Assembly (NCBI GenBank): GCA_021802795.1
Contig: JAJZRH010000013.1
Span: 1-10,676, forward strand
Length of the DNA stretch: 10,676 nt
Source: a bacterium
Lineage (GTDB): Bacteria > Patescibacteriota > Minisyncoccia > Phycocordibacterales > Phycocordibacteraceae
Reading direction: 5' to 3'
This document shows positions 4,583-10,676 of the stretch, piece by piece. Numbering within the stretch: the stretch's first letter is position 1; each line of letters starts with the position of its first letter. Made by a program: the position numbers and the translations under genes. A model generated the notes under the pieces. That model searched no databases. It was not told the origin of the DNA and saw only the letters and a program-made list of their open reading frames with translations.

Positions 4583-5098
4583 ATGGCAGTTATCAAACAT
4601 CCCGCCCAGCGTGTCGGCGTATTCATAGACACGCAAAATCTCTATCACAGTGCGAAGCACCTCTATAAGGCGCGCGTCAACTTCGGGAAAGTCCTCGAAG
4701 AGGCCGTGGGCGGCCGCATACTCGTGCGCGCCATCGCGTACGTCATCAAGACGGAAGCGGGCGACGAGACGAACTTCTTCGAAGCGCTCACCAAGATGGG
4801 CATTGAGACGAAGATGAAAGACCTTCAGATATTCGCCGACGGCGCGAAGAAGGCCGACTGGGACGTGGGACTCGCGATCGACGCGGTCAAACTCGCCCCC
4901 AAACTGGACACGGTCGTGCTTGTCACCGGCGACGGCGACTTCATCCCGCTCATCCAGTATCTGGACATGAACGAGGGGTGCCAGGTAGAGGTGATCTCTT
5001 TCGGCAAATCCTCTTCCGGCAAATTAAAGGAAGCGGCGCACGCGTTCACCGACCTGTGCGACGATCCGCGCAAATACACTATTGCATCGCGCGGTTAA
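4583..5098 (+). CDS. NYN domain (LabA/DUF88-like) protein, probable ribonuclease
   Basis: A 171-residue protein that is almost entirely one NYN domain, a PIN-like fold that generally acts as a metal-dependent RNA nuclease. The acidic active-site pattern is visible: Asp16 with Asn19 (VFIDTQNLY), Asp92, Asp94 and Asp100 (KADWDVGLAIDAV), and Asp117 with Asp119 (LVTGDGDFIPL), followed by the typical VEVISFG strand. No extra DNA- or RNA-binding domain and no membrane segment, so a cytoplasmic role in RNA turnover or processing is inferred; substrate unknown. It has its own extended -10 promoter after the rpsO foldback and is closed by strong hairpins. Its position after rpsO, where pnp often sits, is suggestive of RNA decay but is not proof. 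Confidence 0.85.
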   Translation: MAVIKHPAQRVGVFIDTQNLYHSAKHLYKARVNFGKVLEEAVGGRILVRAIAYVIKTEAGDETNFFEALTKMGIETKMKDLQIFADGAKKADWDVGLAIDAVKLAPKLDTVVLVTGDGDFIPLIQYLDMNEGCQVEVISFGKSSSGKLKEAAHAFTDLCDDPRKYTIASRG

Positions 5099-5156
5099 AA
5101 TTCCGTTGAGGGAATTTTCCGCAAAACGCCCCGCTCCCGCGGGGCGTTTTGCGGAA
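5097..5156 (+). terminator. Tandem hairpins ending the NYN transcript
   Basis: A first hairpin, AAAATTCC (5097-5104) with GGAATTTT (5111-5118), overlaps the stop codon. A second, much stronger one has 18-base perfect arms at 5117-5134 and 5139-5156 around TCCC; its core is CGCCCCGC / GCGGGGCG and its arms include AAAA/TTTT. The U-run is inside the stem rather than after it. Confidence 0.75.
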
Positions 5157-5185
5157 TAACACGTAGCACATCGCGTTCCATAGGT

Positions 5186-5191
5186 TACACT
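5186..5191 (+). promoter_or_regulatory. -10 box of the proline-rich protein gene
   Basis: TACACT (4 of 6), then 6 nt to ATG 5198. The spacing matches the leaderless pattern of xth and cca, though here the TG extension is missing and no good -35 is seen. Confidence 0.35.
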
Positions 5192-5197
5192 TGAGCA

Positions 5198-6310
5198 ATG
5201 GATGAGAACGCGACCACGCCGAGCCCCGCTCCGGAAAAAGGAAAACCGGAGAAATACATTCGTACGTTCGCGGGCGACATGGAAGTACTGAAGCAGGGAG
5301 GTTCTCCCGACCTCGCTCCGCTCGGGCAGCCGCGTCCTGGTGCCAAAGAGCGCCTCGTCGCGTCTTCACCGATAGCACCGCCGCCTCCGCCTCCTCCCCC
5401 CGCGCCGCTCCCGTCTCCCAGGCCCGCACCCCCGCCTCCGCCGCCGCCTGAACTCGCGCCGATCAAGACGTACGCGGGTGATTTCTCTGAGCGGATGAAA
5501 GACACGCGCGCTTCGGCTGCGACCGTGCTTGCCGCCGAACAGGACCGGACGATGCGAGAACCGGAAGCACTGCCGGAAAAGCAGAAGTTGGGCAATACGC
5601 TTTACGTCATTGGCGGCGTCGTACTGCTCATCATCGGCGTCGTCGGCGCATACATCGCTTACTCGCGCTACCAGACCGCGACTGCTCCGGTGGTGCCGGC
5701 GCAAACCGTGCCGGCGCCGATATTCGTGGATGAGCGCGAGCAGATCGGGCAGGGCGGTCTCGCTCCGATCGTGGCGATACAGCAGTCGGTCGCCCGCCCG
5801 CTCTCCGGTAGTAACACCGTGCGGCTCCTCTATCTTGCGACCTCGACCGACAAGAGCGTTTTCGCATCACTCCCCGTATCGGCCCCGGACATTCTGGTGC
5901 GCAACGTGAATCCGGCGCGCAGCATGGCCGGCGTCGTGGCCGTGGCCGGCGTACAGAGCCCGTTCTTCATACTGTCCGTTTCCTCCTACGGCTATACGCT
6001 CTCCGGAATGCTTTCATGGGAAACGCTCATGCCGCGCACGCTGAGCGCGCTTTTCCCGCCGTATCCGTCCGCCGCCGGCGCAGCGACCTCGACGAGCCCG
6101 ACCCCGGCGACTGTGCCCGCCGGAAACGGACAGCTCGGCTTCCGGGATGAAACGGTCGGCAACCACGATGTGCGCGTGTACCGCGATGCGGCGGGCCGGA
6201 GCGTGATGCTCTACGGCTACTGGAACCAGTCGACGCTCGTCATCGCGCGCGACCCGGCGGCGTTCACCGAAATACTCGGACGGCTCGCAACTTCGCGCGC
6301 GCCGCAATAG
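5198..6310 (+). CDS. Proline-rich single-pass membrane protein, function unknown
   Basis: A 370-residue protein not recognised as any named family. Order: a short charged N-terminus with a motif I-R-T-F-A-G-D at residues 21-27; a disordered proline-rich linker (~60-85, with runs of eight and seven prolines); a second copy of the motif, I-K-T-Y-A-G-D, at 89-95; a charged stretch; one hydrophobic transmembrane helix at ~134-156 (YVIGGVVLLIIGVVGAYIAY); then a ~210-residue domain. Charge distribution suggests the N-terminal part is in the cytoplasm and the C-terminal domain outside. The C-terminal part contains a Ser/Thr/Pro/Ala linker (~288-310). The duplicated motif around the linker looks like a short binding peptide for a cytoplasmic partner. 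Single gene between two promoters; ends in TAG. Envelope-associated by topology only. Confidence 0.85.
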   Translation: MDENATTPSPAPEKGKPEKYIRTFAGDMEVLKQGGSPDLAPLGQPRPGAKERLVASSPIAPPPPPPPPAPLPSPRPAPPPPPPPELAPIKTYAGDFSERMKDTRASAATVLAAEQDRTMREPEALPEKQKLGNTLYVIGGVVLLIIGVVGAYIAYSRYQTATAPVVPAQTVPAPIFVDEREQIGQGGLAPIVAIQQSVARPLSGSNTVRLLYLATSTDKSVFASLPVSAPDILVRNVNPARSMAGVVAVAGVQSPFFILSVSSYGYTLSGMLSWETLMPRTLSALFPPYPSAAGAATSTSPTPATVPAGNGQLGFRDETVGNHDVRVYRDAAGRSVMLYGYWNQSTLVIARDPAAFTEILGRLATSRAPQ

Positions 6311-6322
6311 CGCCCCAGAGTC

Positions 6323-6331
6323 TGCTAGTAT
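6323..6331 (+). promoter_or_regulatory. Extended -10 promoter of the zinc-finger / comM operon
   Basis: TGC plus TAGTAT, then 8 nt to ATG 6340. It lies 12 bases after the preceding gene's stop, so read-through from upstream is also possible; no terminator was seen between the two. Confidence 0.4.
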
Positions 6332-6339
6332 TACCCCCA

Positions 6340-6687
6340 ATGAGAACCGAACAATTCAAGAAGAAGCTCGAGGCGGAGAAAGCGAAGCTCGAGTCGGAGA
6401 TGGGGACTGTCGGACGGCGCAATCTTGCGGTCCCGAACGATTGGGAGCCGATCCCGACGGAGGCGGGCACCGAATCGGACCTCGCCGACCAGGCCGATGT
6501 GGTAATGAACCGCGAGAGCAACAACGCCATCCTCGCCGACCTTGAGGCGCGCTACGACACCATCCTCTCGGCGCTTGAACGGATAACGAAGCGGACATAC
6601 GGGAAGTGCGAAGTGTGCGGCAAGGAAATAGGGGAGGCGCGGCTCGCCGCCGATCCCGCCGCTACGACCTGCGTCGAGCATCTGTAA
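6340..6687 (+). CDS. DksA/TraR-family zinc-finger protein
   Basis: A 115-residue protein with the DksA/TraR layout: a long helical, probably coiled-coil N-terminus (residues ~1-85; EQFKKKLEAEKAKLESEM, then ESDLADQAD) and a C-terminal zinc finger at 90-114. The ligands are Cys90, Cys93, Cys111 and His114, so the last position of the usual four-Cys finger is His (CVEH). The conserved Y-G-x-C-E-x-C-G-x-x-I entry to the finger is present. Members bind the secondary channel of RNA polymerase and alter initiation, often with ppGpp. Whether this short member does so is inference. It starts 8 nt after an extended -10 and lacks a Shine-Dalgarno. The ATPase gene begins 6 bases after its stop, so the two are co-transcribed. 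Confidence 0.85.
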   Translation: MRTEQFKKKLEAEKAKLESEMGTVGRRNLAVPNDWEPIPTEAGTESDLADQADVVMNRESNNAILADLEARYDTILSALERITKRTYGKCEVCGKEIGEARLAADPAATTCVEHL

Positions 6688-6693
6688 TTTTCC

Positions 6694-8268
6694 ATGACTT
6701 CCGCGCGACCGAAAGCCCCGGTTCGTGCAACTCGCTCCGCTCCCGCGAAGCTTAAGCAGGGCTATGCAAAAACACTGGCCGCTCAACCGCTCGGTTCGGG
6801 CGCCGAGCTGGTGAGCGTGGAGGCCGACCTCACGCGCGGCCTGCATGCGTTCTCCATTGTCGGGCTCGCCGATAAGGCGGTGGAAGAAGCGCGCGACCGG
6901 ATCAGCGCCGCGATACGCCACTCGGGTCACAAGCCGCCAAAACAACAGAACAAGCGCATCGTCCTTTCGCTCTCCCCGGCGGATTTGAAGAAGGAAGGGT
7001 CGCATTACGACCTTTCGCTCGCGCTCGCGTACCTCATCGCCATAGGCGATGTCCCGCCGCTTTTCGACGAAGTACTATGCATCGGCGAACTTGCGCTTGA
7101 CGGGACGTTGCGCACCGTGAAAGGAGTGCTCCCGCAGGTGCTCGCCGCGAAGCGCCGCGGGACCAAAAGCATTTACGTGCCGCCCGGGAACGCGCGTGAG
7201 GCATTGCTTGCTGAGGGAGTCGCCATTTACGCGCCGGCGTCGCTCGCGGAATTGCTGGAGCACTTAAAAGGGGGGAAGAAACTCCCGCGCCTGATGCGCG
7301 ATCGTTCGGTAAAAGTGCCGCCGCCGTCCCTTGATCTCGCGGATGTAAAAGGACAGGAGAGCGCGAAACGCGCGCTTGAGATAGCGGCCGCCGGCCGGCA
7401 CAACATCGTGTTCTACGGTCCGCCGGGCACGGGAAAGACGATGCTTGCCCGCGCGCTCGCCGGCATCCTCCCGCCCCTATCGGATGACGAGATGCTTGAG
7501 GTGACGGCGATACACTCCACCGCCGGACTGCTCTCCGACGGGGACGCGGTGCACTGGCCGCCGTTCCGCGCCCCGCACCACTCGCTCTCGCATGTGGCGA
7601 TGGTAGGCGGCGGTGCGTTCCCGAAAGCGGGGGAGGTAACGCTTGCGCATAAGGGCGTGCTGTTTCTGGACGAGTTTCCCGAATTTGATTCACGTTCGCT
7701 TGAGGCGTTGCGCCAGCCGCTTGAAGACCGCGTGGTGACGGTGTCGCGGGCGCGCGCGACCGTTACGTTTCCGGCCGACTGCATGATCGTCGCCGCAATG
7801 AACCCCGCCGATACGCTCTCCGACGATGCGCGGGTGGCGCTGCGCGCCGCAGCCAAGCAGGCGCGGCGCATCAGCCGCCCCATCGTCGATCGTTTGGATC
7901 TTTGGATAGAAGTTCCGCTCGTTCCGCATGATACGCTTGCAAAATTAAGCAACGGGGAATTGTCCGAGAAAGTCCGTGAGCGCGTGGTCGCGGCGCGCAA
8001 GCGCGCCGAGAAGCGCACGGGGAAGCAGGGGAGCACGAACGCCGCGCTCACCGGCCGCGAGCTTGATGAGAAAAGCGGTTTCACCGCGGAAGCGAAAGGC
8101 GCGCTTACGAGCGCCGCGACGCGTCTCCGTCTTTCGCCGCGTTCCTATCACCGCACGATGCGCGTTGCGCGAACCATCGCCGACCTTGCGGGCGCCGATA
8201 CCGTGACGCCCGCTCATGTCCACGAAGCGCTCCAGTATCGTCCGCGCGGATTGTTCGGATTTGAATAA
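6694..8268 (+). CDS. comM: YifB/ComM-type Mg-chelatase-like AAA+ ATPase
   Basis: A 524-residue AAA+ protein of the YifB/ComM family. In Vibrio and others ComM is a hexameric helicase that promotes branch migration during natural transformation. Domain order: a ~25-residue basic N-terminal extension; a ChlI / Lon-protease-like domain (~35-150; [30 protein letters not shown]); the AAA+ core with Walker A GPPGTGKT at 242-249, the family-typical FRAPHHSLS and VGGG, Walker B LFLDEF with Asp326-Glu327, and sensor 1 AAMNP around Asn370; then the C-terminal Mg-chelatase domain (~425-520; [19 protein letters not shown]). All ATPase motifs look intact. There is no ribosome binding site; ATG 6694 is 6 bases after the zinc-finger gene, so coupled translation is likely. 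The first ~25 residues are not typical of the family, so a later non-ATG start is possible. Confidence 0.93.
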   Translation: MTSARPKAPVRATRSAPAKLKQGYAKTLAAQPLGSGAELVSVEADLTRGLHAFSIVGLADKAVEEARDRISAAIRHSGHKPPKQQNKRIVLSLSPADLKKEGSHYDLSLALAYLIAIGDVPPLFDEVLCIGELALDGTLRTVKGVLPQVLAAKRRGTKSIYVPPGNAREALLAEGVAIYAPASLAELLEHLKGGKKLPRLMRDRSVKVPPPSLDLADVKGQESAKRALEIAAAGRHNIVFYGPPGTGKTMLARALAGILPPLSDDEMLEVTAIHSTAGLLSDGDAVHWPPFRAPHHSLSHVAMVGGGAFPKAGEVTLAHKGVLFLDEFPEFDSRSLEALRQPLEDRVVTVSRARATVTFPADCMIVAAMNPADTLSDDARVALRAAAKQARRISRPIVDRLDLWIEVPLVPHDTLAKLSNGELSEKVRERVVAARKRAEKRTGKQGSTNAALTGRELDEKSGFTAEAKGALTSAATRLRLSPRSYHRTMRVARTIADLAGADTVTPAHVHEALQYRPRGLFGFE

Positions 8269-8273
8269 AAACA

Positions 8274-8299
8274 CCCGCGGCGCCGAAAGGCGCCGCGGG
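8274..8299. terminator. Terminator between comM and the M23 gene
   Basis: CCCGCGGCGCC (8274-8284) and GGCGCCGCGGG (8289-8299) pair perfectly over 11 bases with a GAAA loop. On the minus strand the stem is followed by TGTTTTTATT, so it is a strong terminator for the M23 gene. On the plus strand the tail is only AAGTTTCTATTT, a weaker end for the comM operon. Confidence 0.85.
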
Positions 8300-8319
8300 A
8301 AGTTTCTATTTGAAATGAA

Positions 8320-9387
8320 TTACTGCGGAGAACAGACCGAACCGACCGAACAATTGCGGAACGGGTTCGCCGCGCCGCGGACCTCAAAGTGGAGGTGCGC
8401 GCCGGTGGACATGCCGGTAGAGCCGACATACCCGATGACCTGTCCGGATGACACCGATTGCCCGGGCGAGACGATGGCGCTCCGCATATGCGAGTAGAGC
8501 GTCTGGCTGCCGTTTGCATGCGTGATAACGACGTAGTTGCCGTACCCACCGTTCCAGCCGCCGTTGTTGCGCGCGATGATGACCGTGCCGTCGGCGGCGG
8601 CATGGACCGGCGTGCCGCGCGCTGCGCCGAGGTCAACCGCATTCCATCCGTGGACGCCCTGCGTGATGATGGCGCCCGGCACCGGATTTTCGTAGTAGCC
8701 GTTTTGCACCGCGCCGCTGCCGCCCAGGTATGGTTCGCGGATGGTCCGCGATGGCGCCTTGCCGGCGCTCGGCGCCGCTACCGGCGCTATTTCGCCGCCC
8801 GGAATGATGATCTTTGAACCGACCGCAAGCGGTTCCTCCGGATCAAGGCCGTTGAACTGCGCGATTTCGCCCGCATCGGCGCCGTATTTCTTCGCAAGCG
8901 ACTTGAGCGTATCGCCCTTGGCAATCGTGCGTTCAACGCCGGAAATAGGAAGTATGACGAGCGTGTCGCCGGGGTGCACGTCGCGCGCACTATTCAAATT
9001 GTTCGCCCACATAATGGTATTCACCGAGACGCCGAACATATTGGCGATTTCAGAAAGCGTATCGCCCGGGCGGACGACGTAGTCCGAAAGGCGTCCGGGC
9101 GGCGTTGTGCCGGCCACGTCAGCGATAGTGCCGGAAGGCCCGGAGCTTGCAAGGAGCGCAATGCCGCCGGTCGTCTGGATCGTGTCGCCCAAGCCCTTGT
9201 CCGGGTTCGGGTCAAAGTTGATGGCGGCGGCGAGCACCGGCGTGGAGGAACCGGGCATGGATGCGCTTACTGCGGCGTCCGCATTTGATGAAAAAGGCCA
9301 GAATGCATGGGCTCGGCTCGGCATAAACGAAGCGGCGACCATGATGATCGCGAATCCGAGTACGAGCAGTGCGCACTGCTGCACCAC
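8320..9387 (-). CDS. Secreted LysM and M23 cell-wall peptidase
   Basis: A 355-residue envelope hydrolase, starting here at GTG 9387. Residues ~4-28 form a signal peptide or membrane anchor (ALLVLGFAIIMVAASFM, then AHA before FWPF). Two LysM peptidoglycan-binding domains follow: ~103-147 (VVRPGDTLSEIANMFGV) and ~152-196 (IAKGDTLKSLAKKYGA). The C-terminal M23 (LytM/lysostaphin-like) zinc peptidase domain covers ~230-343: His246 and Asp252 (HGWNAVDLG), His300 (LYSHM), and His331-x-His333 (HLHFEVR). The first motif has His six residues before Asp rather than four, a form I recall from CPR proteins. Cys346 and Cys352 at the C-terminus could form a disulfide. It would cut peptide cross-links in the wall. 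The start is uncertain: the frame is open for 35 codons upstream of GTG 9387 to a TAA at 9493-9495, and nine codons beyond that TAA lies an in-phase ATG at 9522, just downstream of a strong promoter. Confidence 0.92.
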   Translation of the reverse strand: MVQQCALLVLGFAIIMVAASFMPSRAHAFWPFSSNADAAVSASMPGSSTPVLAAAINFDPNPDKGLGDTIQTTGGIALLASSGPSGTIADVAGTTPPGRLSDYVVRPGDTLSEIANMFGVSVNTIMWANNLNSARDVHPGDTLVILPISGVERTIAKGDTLKSLAKKYGADAGEIAQFNGLDPEEPLAVGSKIIIPGGEIAPVAAPSAGKAPSRTIREPYLGGSGAVQNGYYENPVPGAIITQGVHGWNAVDLGAARGTPVHAAADGTVIIARNNGGWNGGYGNYVVITHANGSQTLYSHMRSAIVSPGQSVSSGQVIGYVGSTGMSTGAHLHFEVRGAANPFRNCSVGSVCSPQ

Positions 9388-9485
9388 CTTATATGTATCC
9401 GGTCTCGTGCCTGTCAGCGAGTCGGGAAGATTTGGTTTTAATTCAATAGGTAAACGGGGGGATTCGGTCGGGCTTCCTAATACAA

Positions 9486-9522
9486 AAATGGCTTAACTAA
9501 GCCATTTCTTGCGTACTTCCAT
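9486..9522 (-). other. In-phase 9-codon leader frame ending in a hairpin
   Basis: On the minus strand, ATG at 9522 starts MEVRKKWLS and stops at TAA (9495-9493), in the same reading phase as the M23 gene. The hairpin AAATGGCTTA / TAAGCCATTT (arms 9486-9495 and 9498-9507, 2-nt centre) covers the last codons and the stop, and is followed on minus by TTG and A/T-rich sequence. Either a leader peptide with an attenuator-like stem, or the true N-terminus of the M23 protein interrupted by one stop codon. Confidence 0.4.
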
Positions 9523-9526
9523 ATCA

Positions 9527-9565
9527 GCTATACCTCGAGTATAGCCAAGGGGGGCACTTCGTCAA
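9527..9565 (-). promoter_or_regulatory. Strong promoter of the M23 gene with overlapping operator
   Basis: Read on minus: TTGACG (9565-9560, 5 of 6), 16 bases, TATACT (9543-9538, 5 of 6). It is the best -35/-10 pair in the window. An inverted repeat, GCTATAC-CTCGA-GTATAGC (9527-9545), covers the -10 and the start point, the usual place for a repressor site. The repressor is unknown. Confidence 0.6.
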
Positions 9566-9620
9566 TGAAGCCCTCGGATGCCTGTGGAGAGCGGTTTTTA
9601 GGGTATATTTGCAAAGTGAA

Positions 9621-9701
9621 ATCCCGTTAGAAGTTTCGAGACGAGACTTACGCGGTTGTATAACGTTATTCATATCATTATCTAGTAACTTCTAACGGGA
9701 T
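9621..9701. repeat. 15-bp inverted repeat enclosing the uvrD start
   Basis: ATCCCGTTAGAAGTT (9621-9635) and AACTTCTAACGGGAT (9687-9701) are perfect inverted copies 51 bases apart. The right arm includes the first two bases of the uvrD ATG. Between the arms are the palindrome ATAACGTTAT (9660-9669) and a possible promoter, TTGTAT (9656-9661), 16 bases, TTATCT (9678-9683). If transcription starts upstream (for example from TATATT at 9604-9609), the stem would hide the start codon; if it starts inside, only one arm is in the mRNA. Confidence 0.6.
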
Positions 9702-10551
9702 GAGATACCTCGAAGGCCTCAACGATGCGCAAAAACGGGCTGTCCAGGCATCGGATGGCCCGATCTCGGTCCTTGCGGGCGCCGGCAGCGGGAAAACACG
9801 GGTCCTGACCACCCGCATCTACCATTTGGTTCGGACCGGAGTGCCCGCCGGCGAGATACTCGCCGTGACCTTCACCAACAAGGCCGCCCGCGAAATGCGC
9901 GAACGGGTGCGCGCCATGCTTGGGAACGACGGCCCCGTGCCTTTTGTCGCTACGTTCCACGGGCTTGGGCGCGAGCTCCTCGAAAGCTACGGAAAAGCCA
10001 TCGGCATCCCGCGCTATTTCAGCGTGTACGACCGCGACGACTCGGAAAAGGCGATTGGCGCCGCGCTCAAGGCGCTCGATGTGGAAACGAAGGAGCTCTC
10101 GCCGCGCGCGGTCTTGGGCCGCATCTCGCGGGCAAAAGGGGCGGGCATGCGCGCGCAGGAGTTCTATGAAAAGCACGCGCGCTCCAGCTTCGGCAATCGC
10201 ATCGCGGCGGAAGCGTGGCTTCGCTATGAGAAGACGCTCGCGGCGGAGAAAGCGCTCGACTTTGACGACCTCATTGCGCTCCCGGTGCGCCTTCTGGAGG
10301 AACACGCCGATATCCGCGCGCTCGCACAAGACCGTTGGCGCTACATTCATATTGACGAGTATCAGGACACGAACGAGCTCCAGGGGCGGCTCGCAAATAT
10401 GCTCGCCGCAAAACACCGGAATTTATTCGTCGTCGGCGATATTGATCAAACCATCTATACCTGGCGCGGTGCGACGATAGAGAACTTGCTTGAGTTCGAT
10501 AAAGCATATCCGGAGTCGCAGACGATCATTCTGGAGCGCAATTATCGTTAA
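9700..10551 (+). CDS. uvrD: UvrD/PcrA-type DNA helicase, interrupted by a stop codon
   Basis: N-terminal part of a superfamily 1A 3'-5' helicase used in excision repair, replication restart and removal of recombinase filaments. The motifs appear in order: Q motif LNDAQKRAV (7-15), Walker A AGAGSGKT (26-33), motif Ia TFTNKAA, motif II DEYQDT (219-224), motif III GDIDQTIYTWRGA (from 246), and the start of motif IV, LERNYR (278-283). The frame then meets TAA at 10549-10551, but the bases after it continue in the same phase as good UvrD sequence (TKNLVDAANAVIEKNKNRK). Known family members read NYRSTKN here, so TAA stands where a Ser codon is expected (TCA to TAA is one change). As written the 283-residue product lacks domain 2A and motifs IV-VI and could not be a working helicase. 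No Shine-Dalgarno is seen; the ATG lies in an inverted repeat. Confidence 0.85.
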   Translation: MRYLEGLNDAQKRAVQASDGPISVLAGAGSGKTRVLTTRIYHLVRTGVPAGEILAVTFTNKAAREMRERVRAMLGNDGPVPFVATFHGLGRELLESYGKAIGIPRYFSVYDRDDSEKAIGAALKALDVETKELSPRAVLGRISRAKGAGMRAQEFYEKHARSSFGNRIAAEAWLRYEKTLAAEKALDFDDLIALPVRLLEEHADIRALAQDRWRYIHIDEYQDTNELQGRLANMLAAKHRNLFVVGDIDQTIYTWRGATIENLLEFDKAYPESQTIILERNYR

Positions 10552-10676
10552 ACGAAAAATCTCGTGGACGCGGCGAACGCCGTCATCGAGAAGAACAAGA
10601 ACCGCAAGGAGAAATATTCGACGACCGAGCGGGAAGAGGGCGAGCCCATCACCGTCCACATGGCGCGCAGCGCGGA
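10552..10676 (+). pseudogene. uvrD: Continuation of the uvrD frame after the in-frame TAA
   Basis: The same reading phase continues without a further stop to the window edge, giving TKNLVDAANAVIEKNKNRK and then a charged stretch ending in EPITVHMARSA. This follows the PcrA/UvrD pattern of motif IV (STK-x-I-L-x-AAN-x-VI, then NRK-x-K) closely. The rest of the helicase presumably lies beyond the window. Broken gene, sequencing error or readthrough cannot be separated here. Confidence 0.75.

Noticed and set aside
5380..5455. Simple-sequence CCG/CCT run as a DNA repeat element
   Set aside because: It is fully explained as the polyproline linker of the membrane protein.
5185..5595. Glycine-rich minus-strand frame opposite the proline-rich gene
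   Set aside because: Glycine and serine runs are the mirror of proline codons; no start signals and no family.
9700..10676. TAA recoded as an amino acid, to explain the uvrD and M23 interruptions
   Set aside because: TAA is the plain terminator of cca, xth, rpsO, the NYN gene, the zinc-finger gene, comM and others in the same window.

Overview
The window looks like bacterial chromosome of roughly 55-60% GC, densely coded, read with the standard bacterial code. TAA, TAG and TGA all end genes here, so this is not a TGA-recoding lineage. The mixture of gene types suggests a Candidate Phyla Radiation (Patescibacteria, Parcubacteria-like) genome: a single XerD-type recombinase, a LysM plus M23 cell-wall hydrolase of the HG-x-N-x-VD type, a short DksA/TraR-like zinc-finger protein, a proline-rich single-pass membrane protein, very few Shine-Dalgarno sites and many apparently leaderless genes. 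This placement is inference from gene style; no rRNA or other phylogenetic marker except rpsO is present.

Layout. Positions 1-1512: a CCA-adding tRNA nucleotidyltransferase with an HD domain, carrying several parS-like ParB sites in its coding sequence and a tight group of three straddling and following its stop codon. Positions 1513-1935: a 423-base stretch with no convincing gene, but with parS-like sites, hairpins, a possible 41-codon reading frame, and a consensus DnaA box inside an AAAGGAC inverted repeat. Positions 1936-2700 (minus): exonuclease III. 2786-3025: a small unrecognised gene with a strong ribosome binding site, sharing a bidirectional terminator with xerD (3052-3972, minus). 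3973-4139: a divergent promoter region full of inverted repeats. 4140-4406: rpsO, followed by a rod-like foldback of about 123 nt. 4583-5098: a NYN/PIN-like ribonuclease, then a strong terminator. 5198-6310: a proline-rich membrane protein. 6340-8268: DksA/TraR-like zinc finger plus a YifB/ComM AAA+ ATPase in one operon. 8320-9387 (minus): secreted LysM/M23 peptidase. 9700 to the end: UvrD/PcrA-type helicase, interrupted by an in-frame TAA.

How the genes fit together: many act on nucleic acids (tRNA CCA end, base-excision repair, chromosome dimer resolution, ribosome assembly, RNA turnover, ComM-like branch migration in DNA uptake, UvrD helicase); two act at the envelope. The most notable points are the parS-like cluster with a nearby DnaA box (a possible origin-proximal segregation centre), a recurring extended -10 motif 6-8 nt before start codons (leaderless transcription), the UvrD frame broken exactly at the conserved Ser of its NYRSTK motif, and an in-frame TAA close to the likely start of the M23 gene.

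No CRISPR array, insertion sequence, tRNA or rRNA gene was seen.
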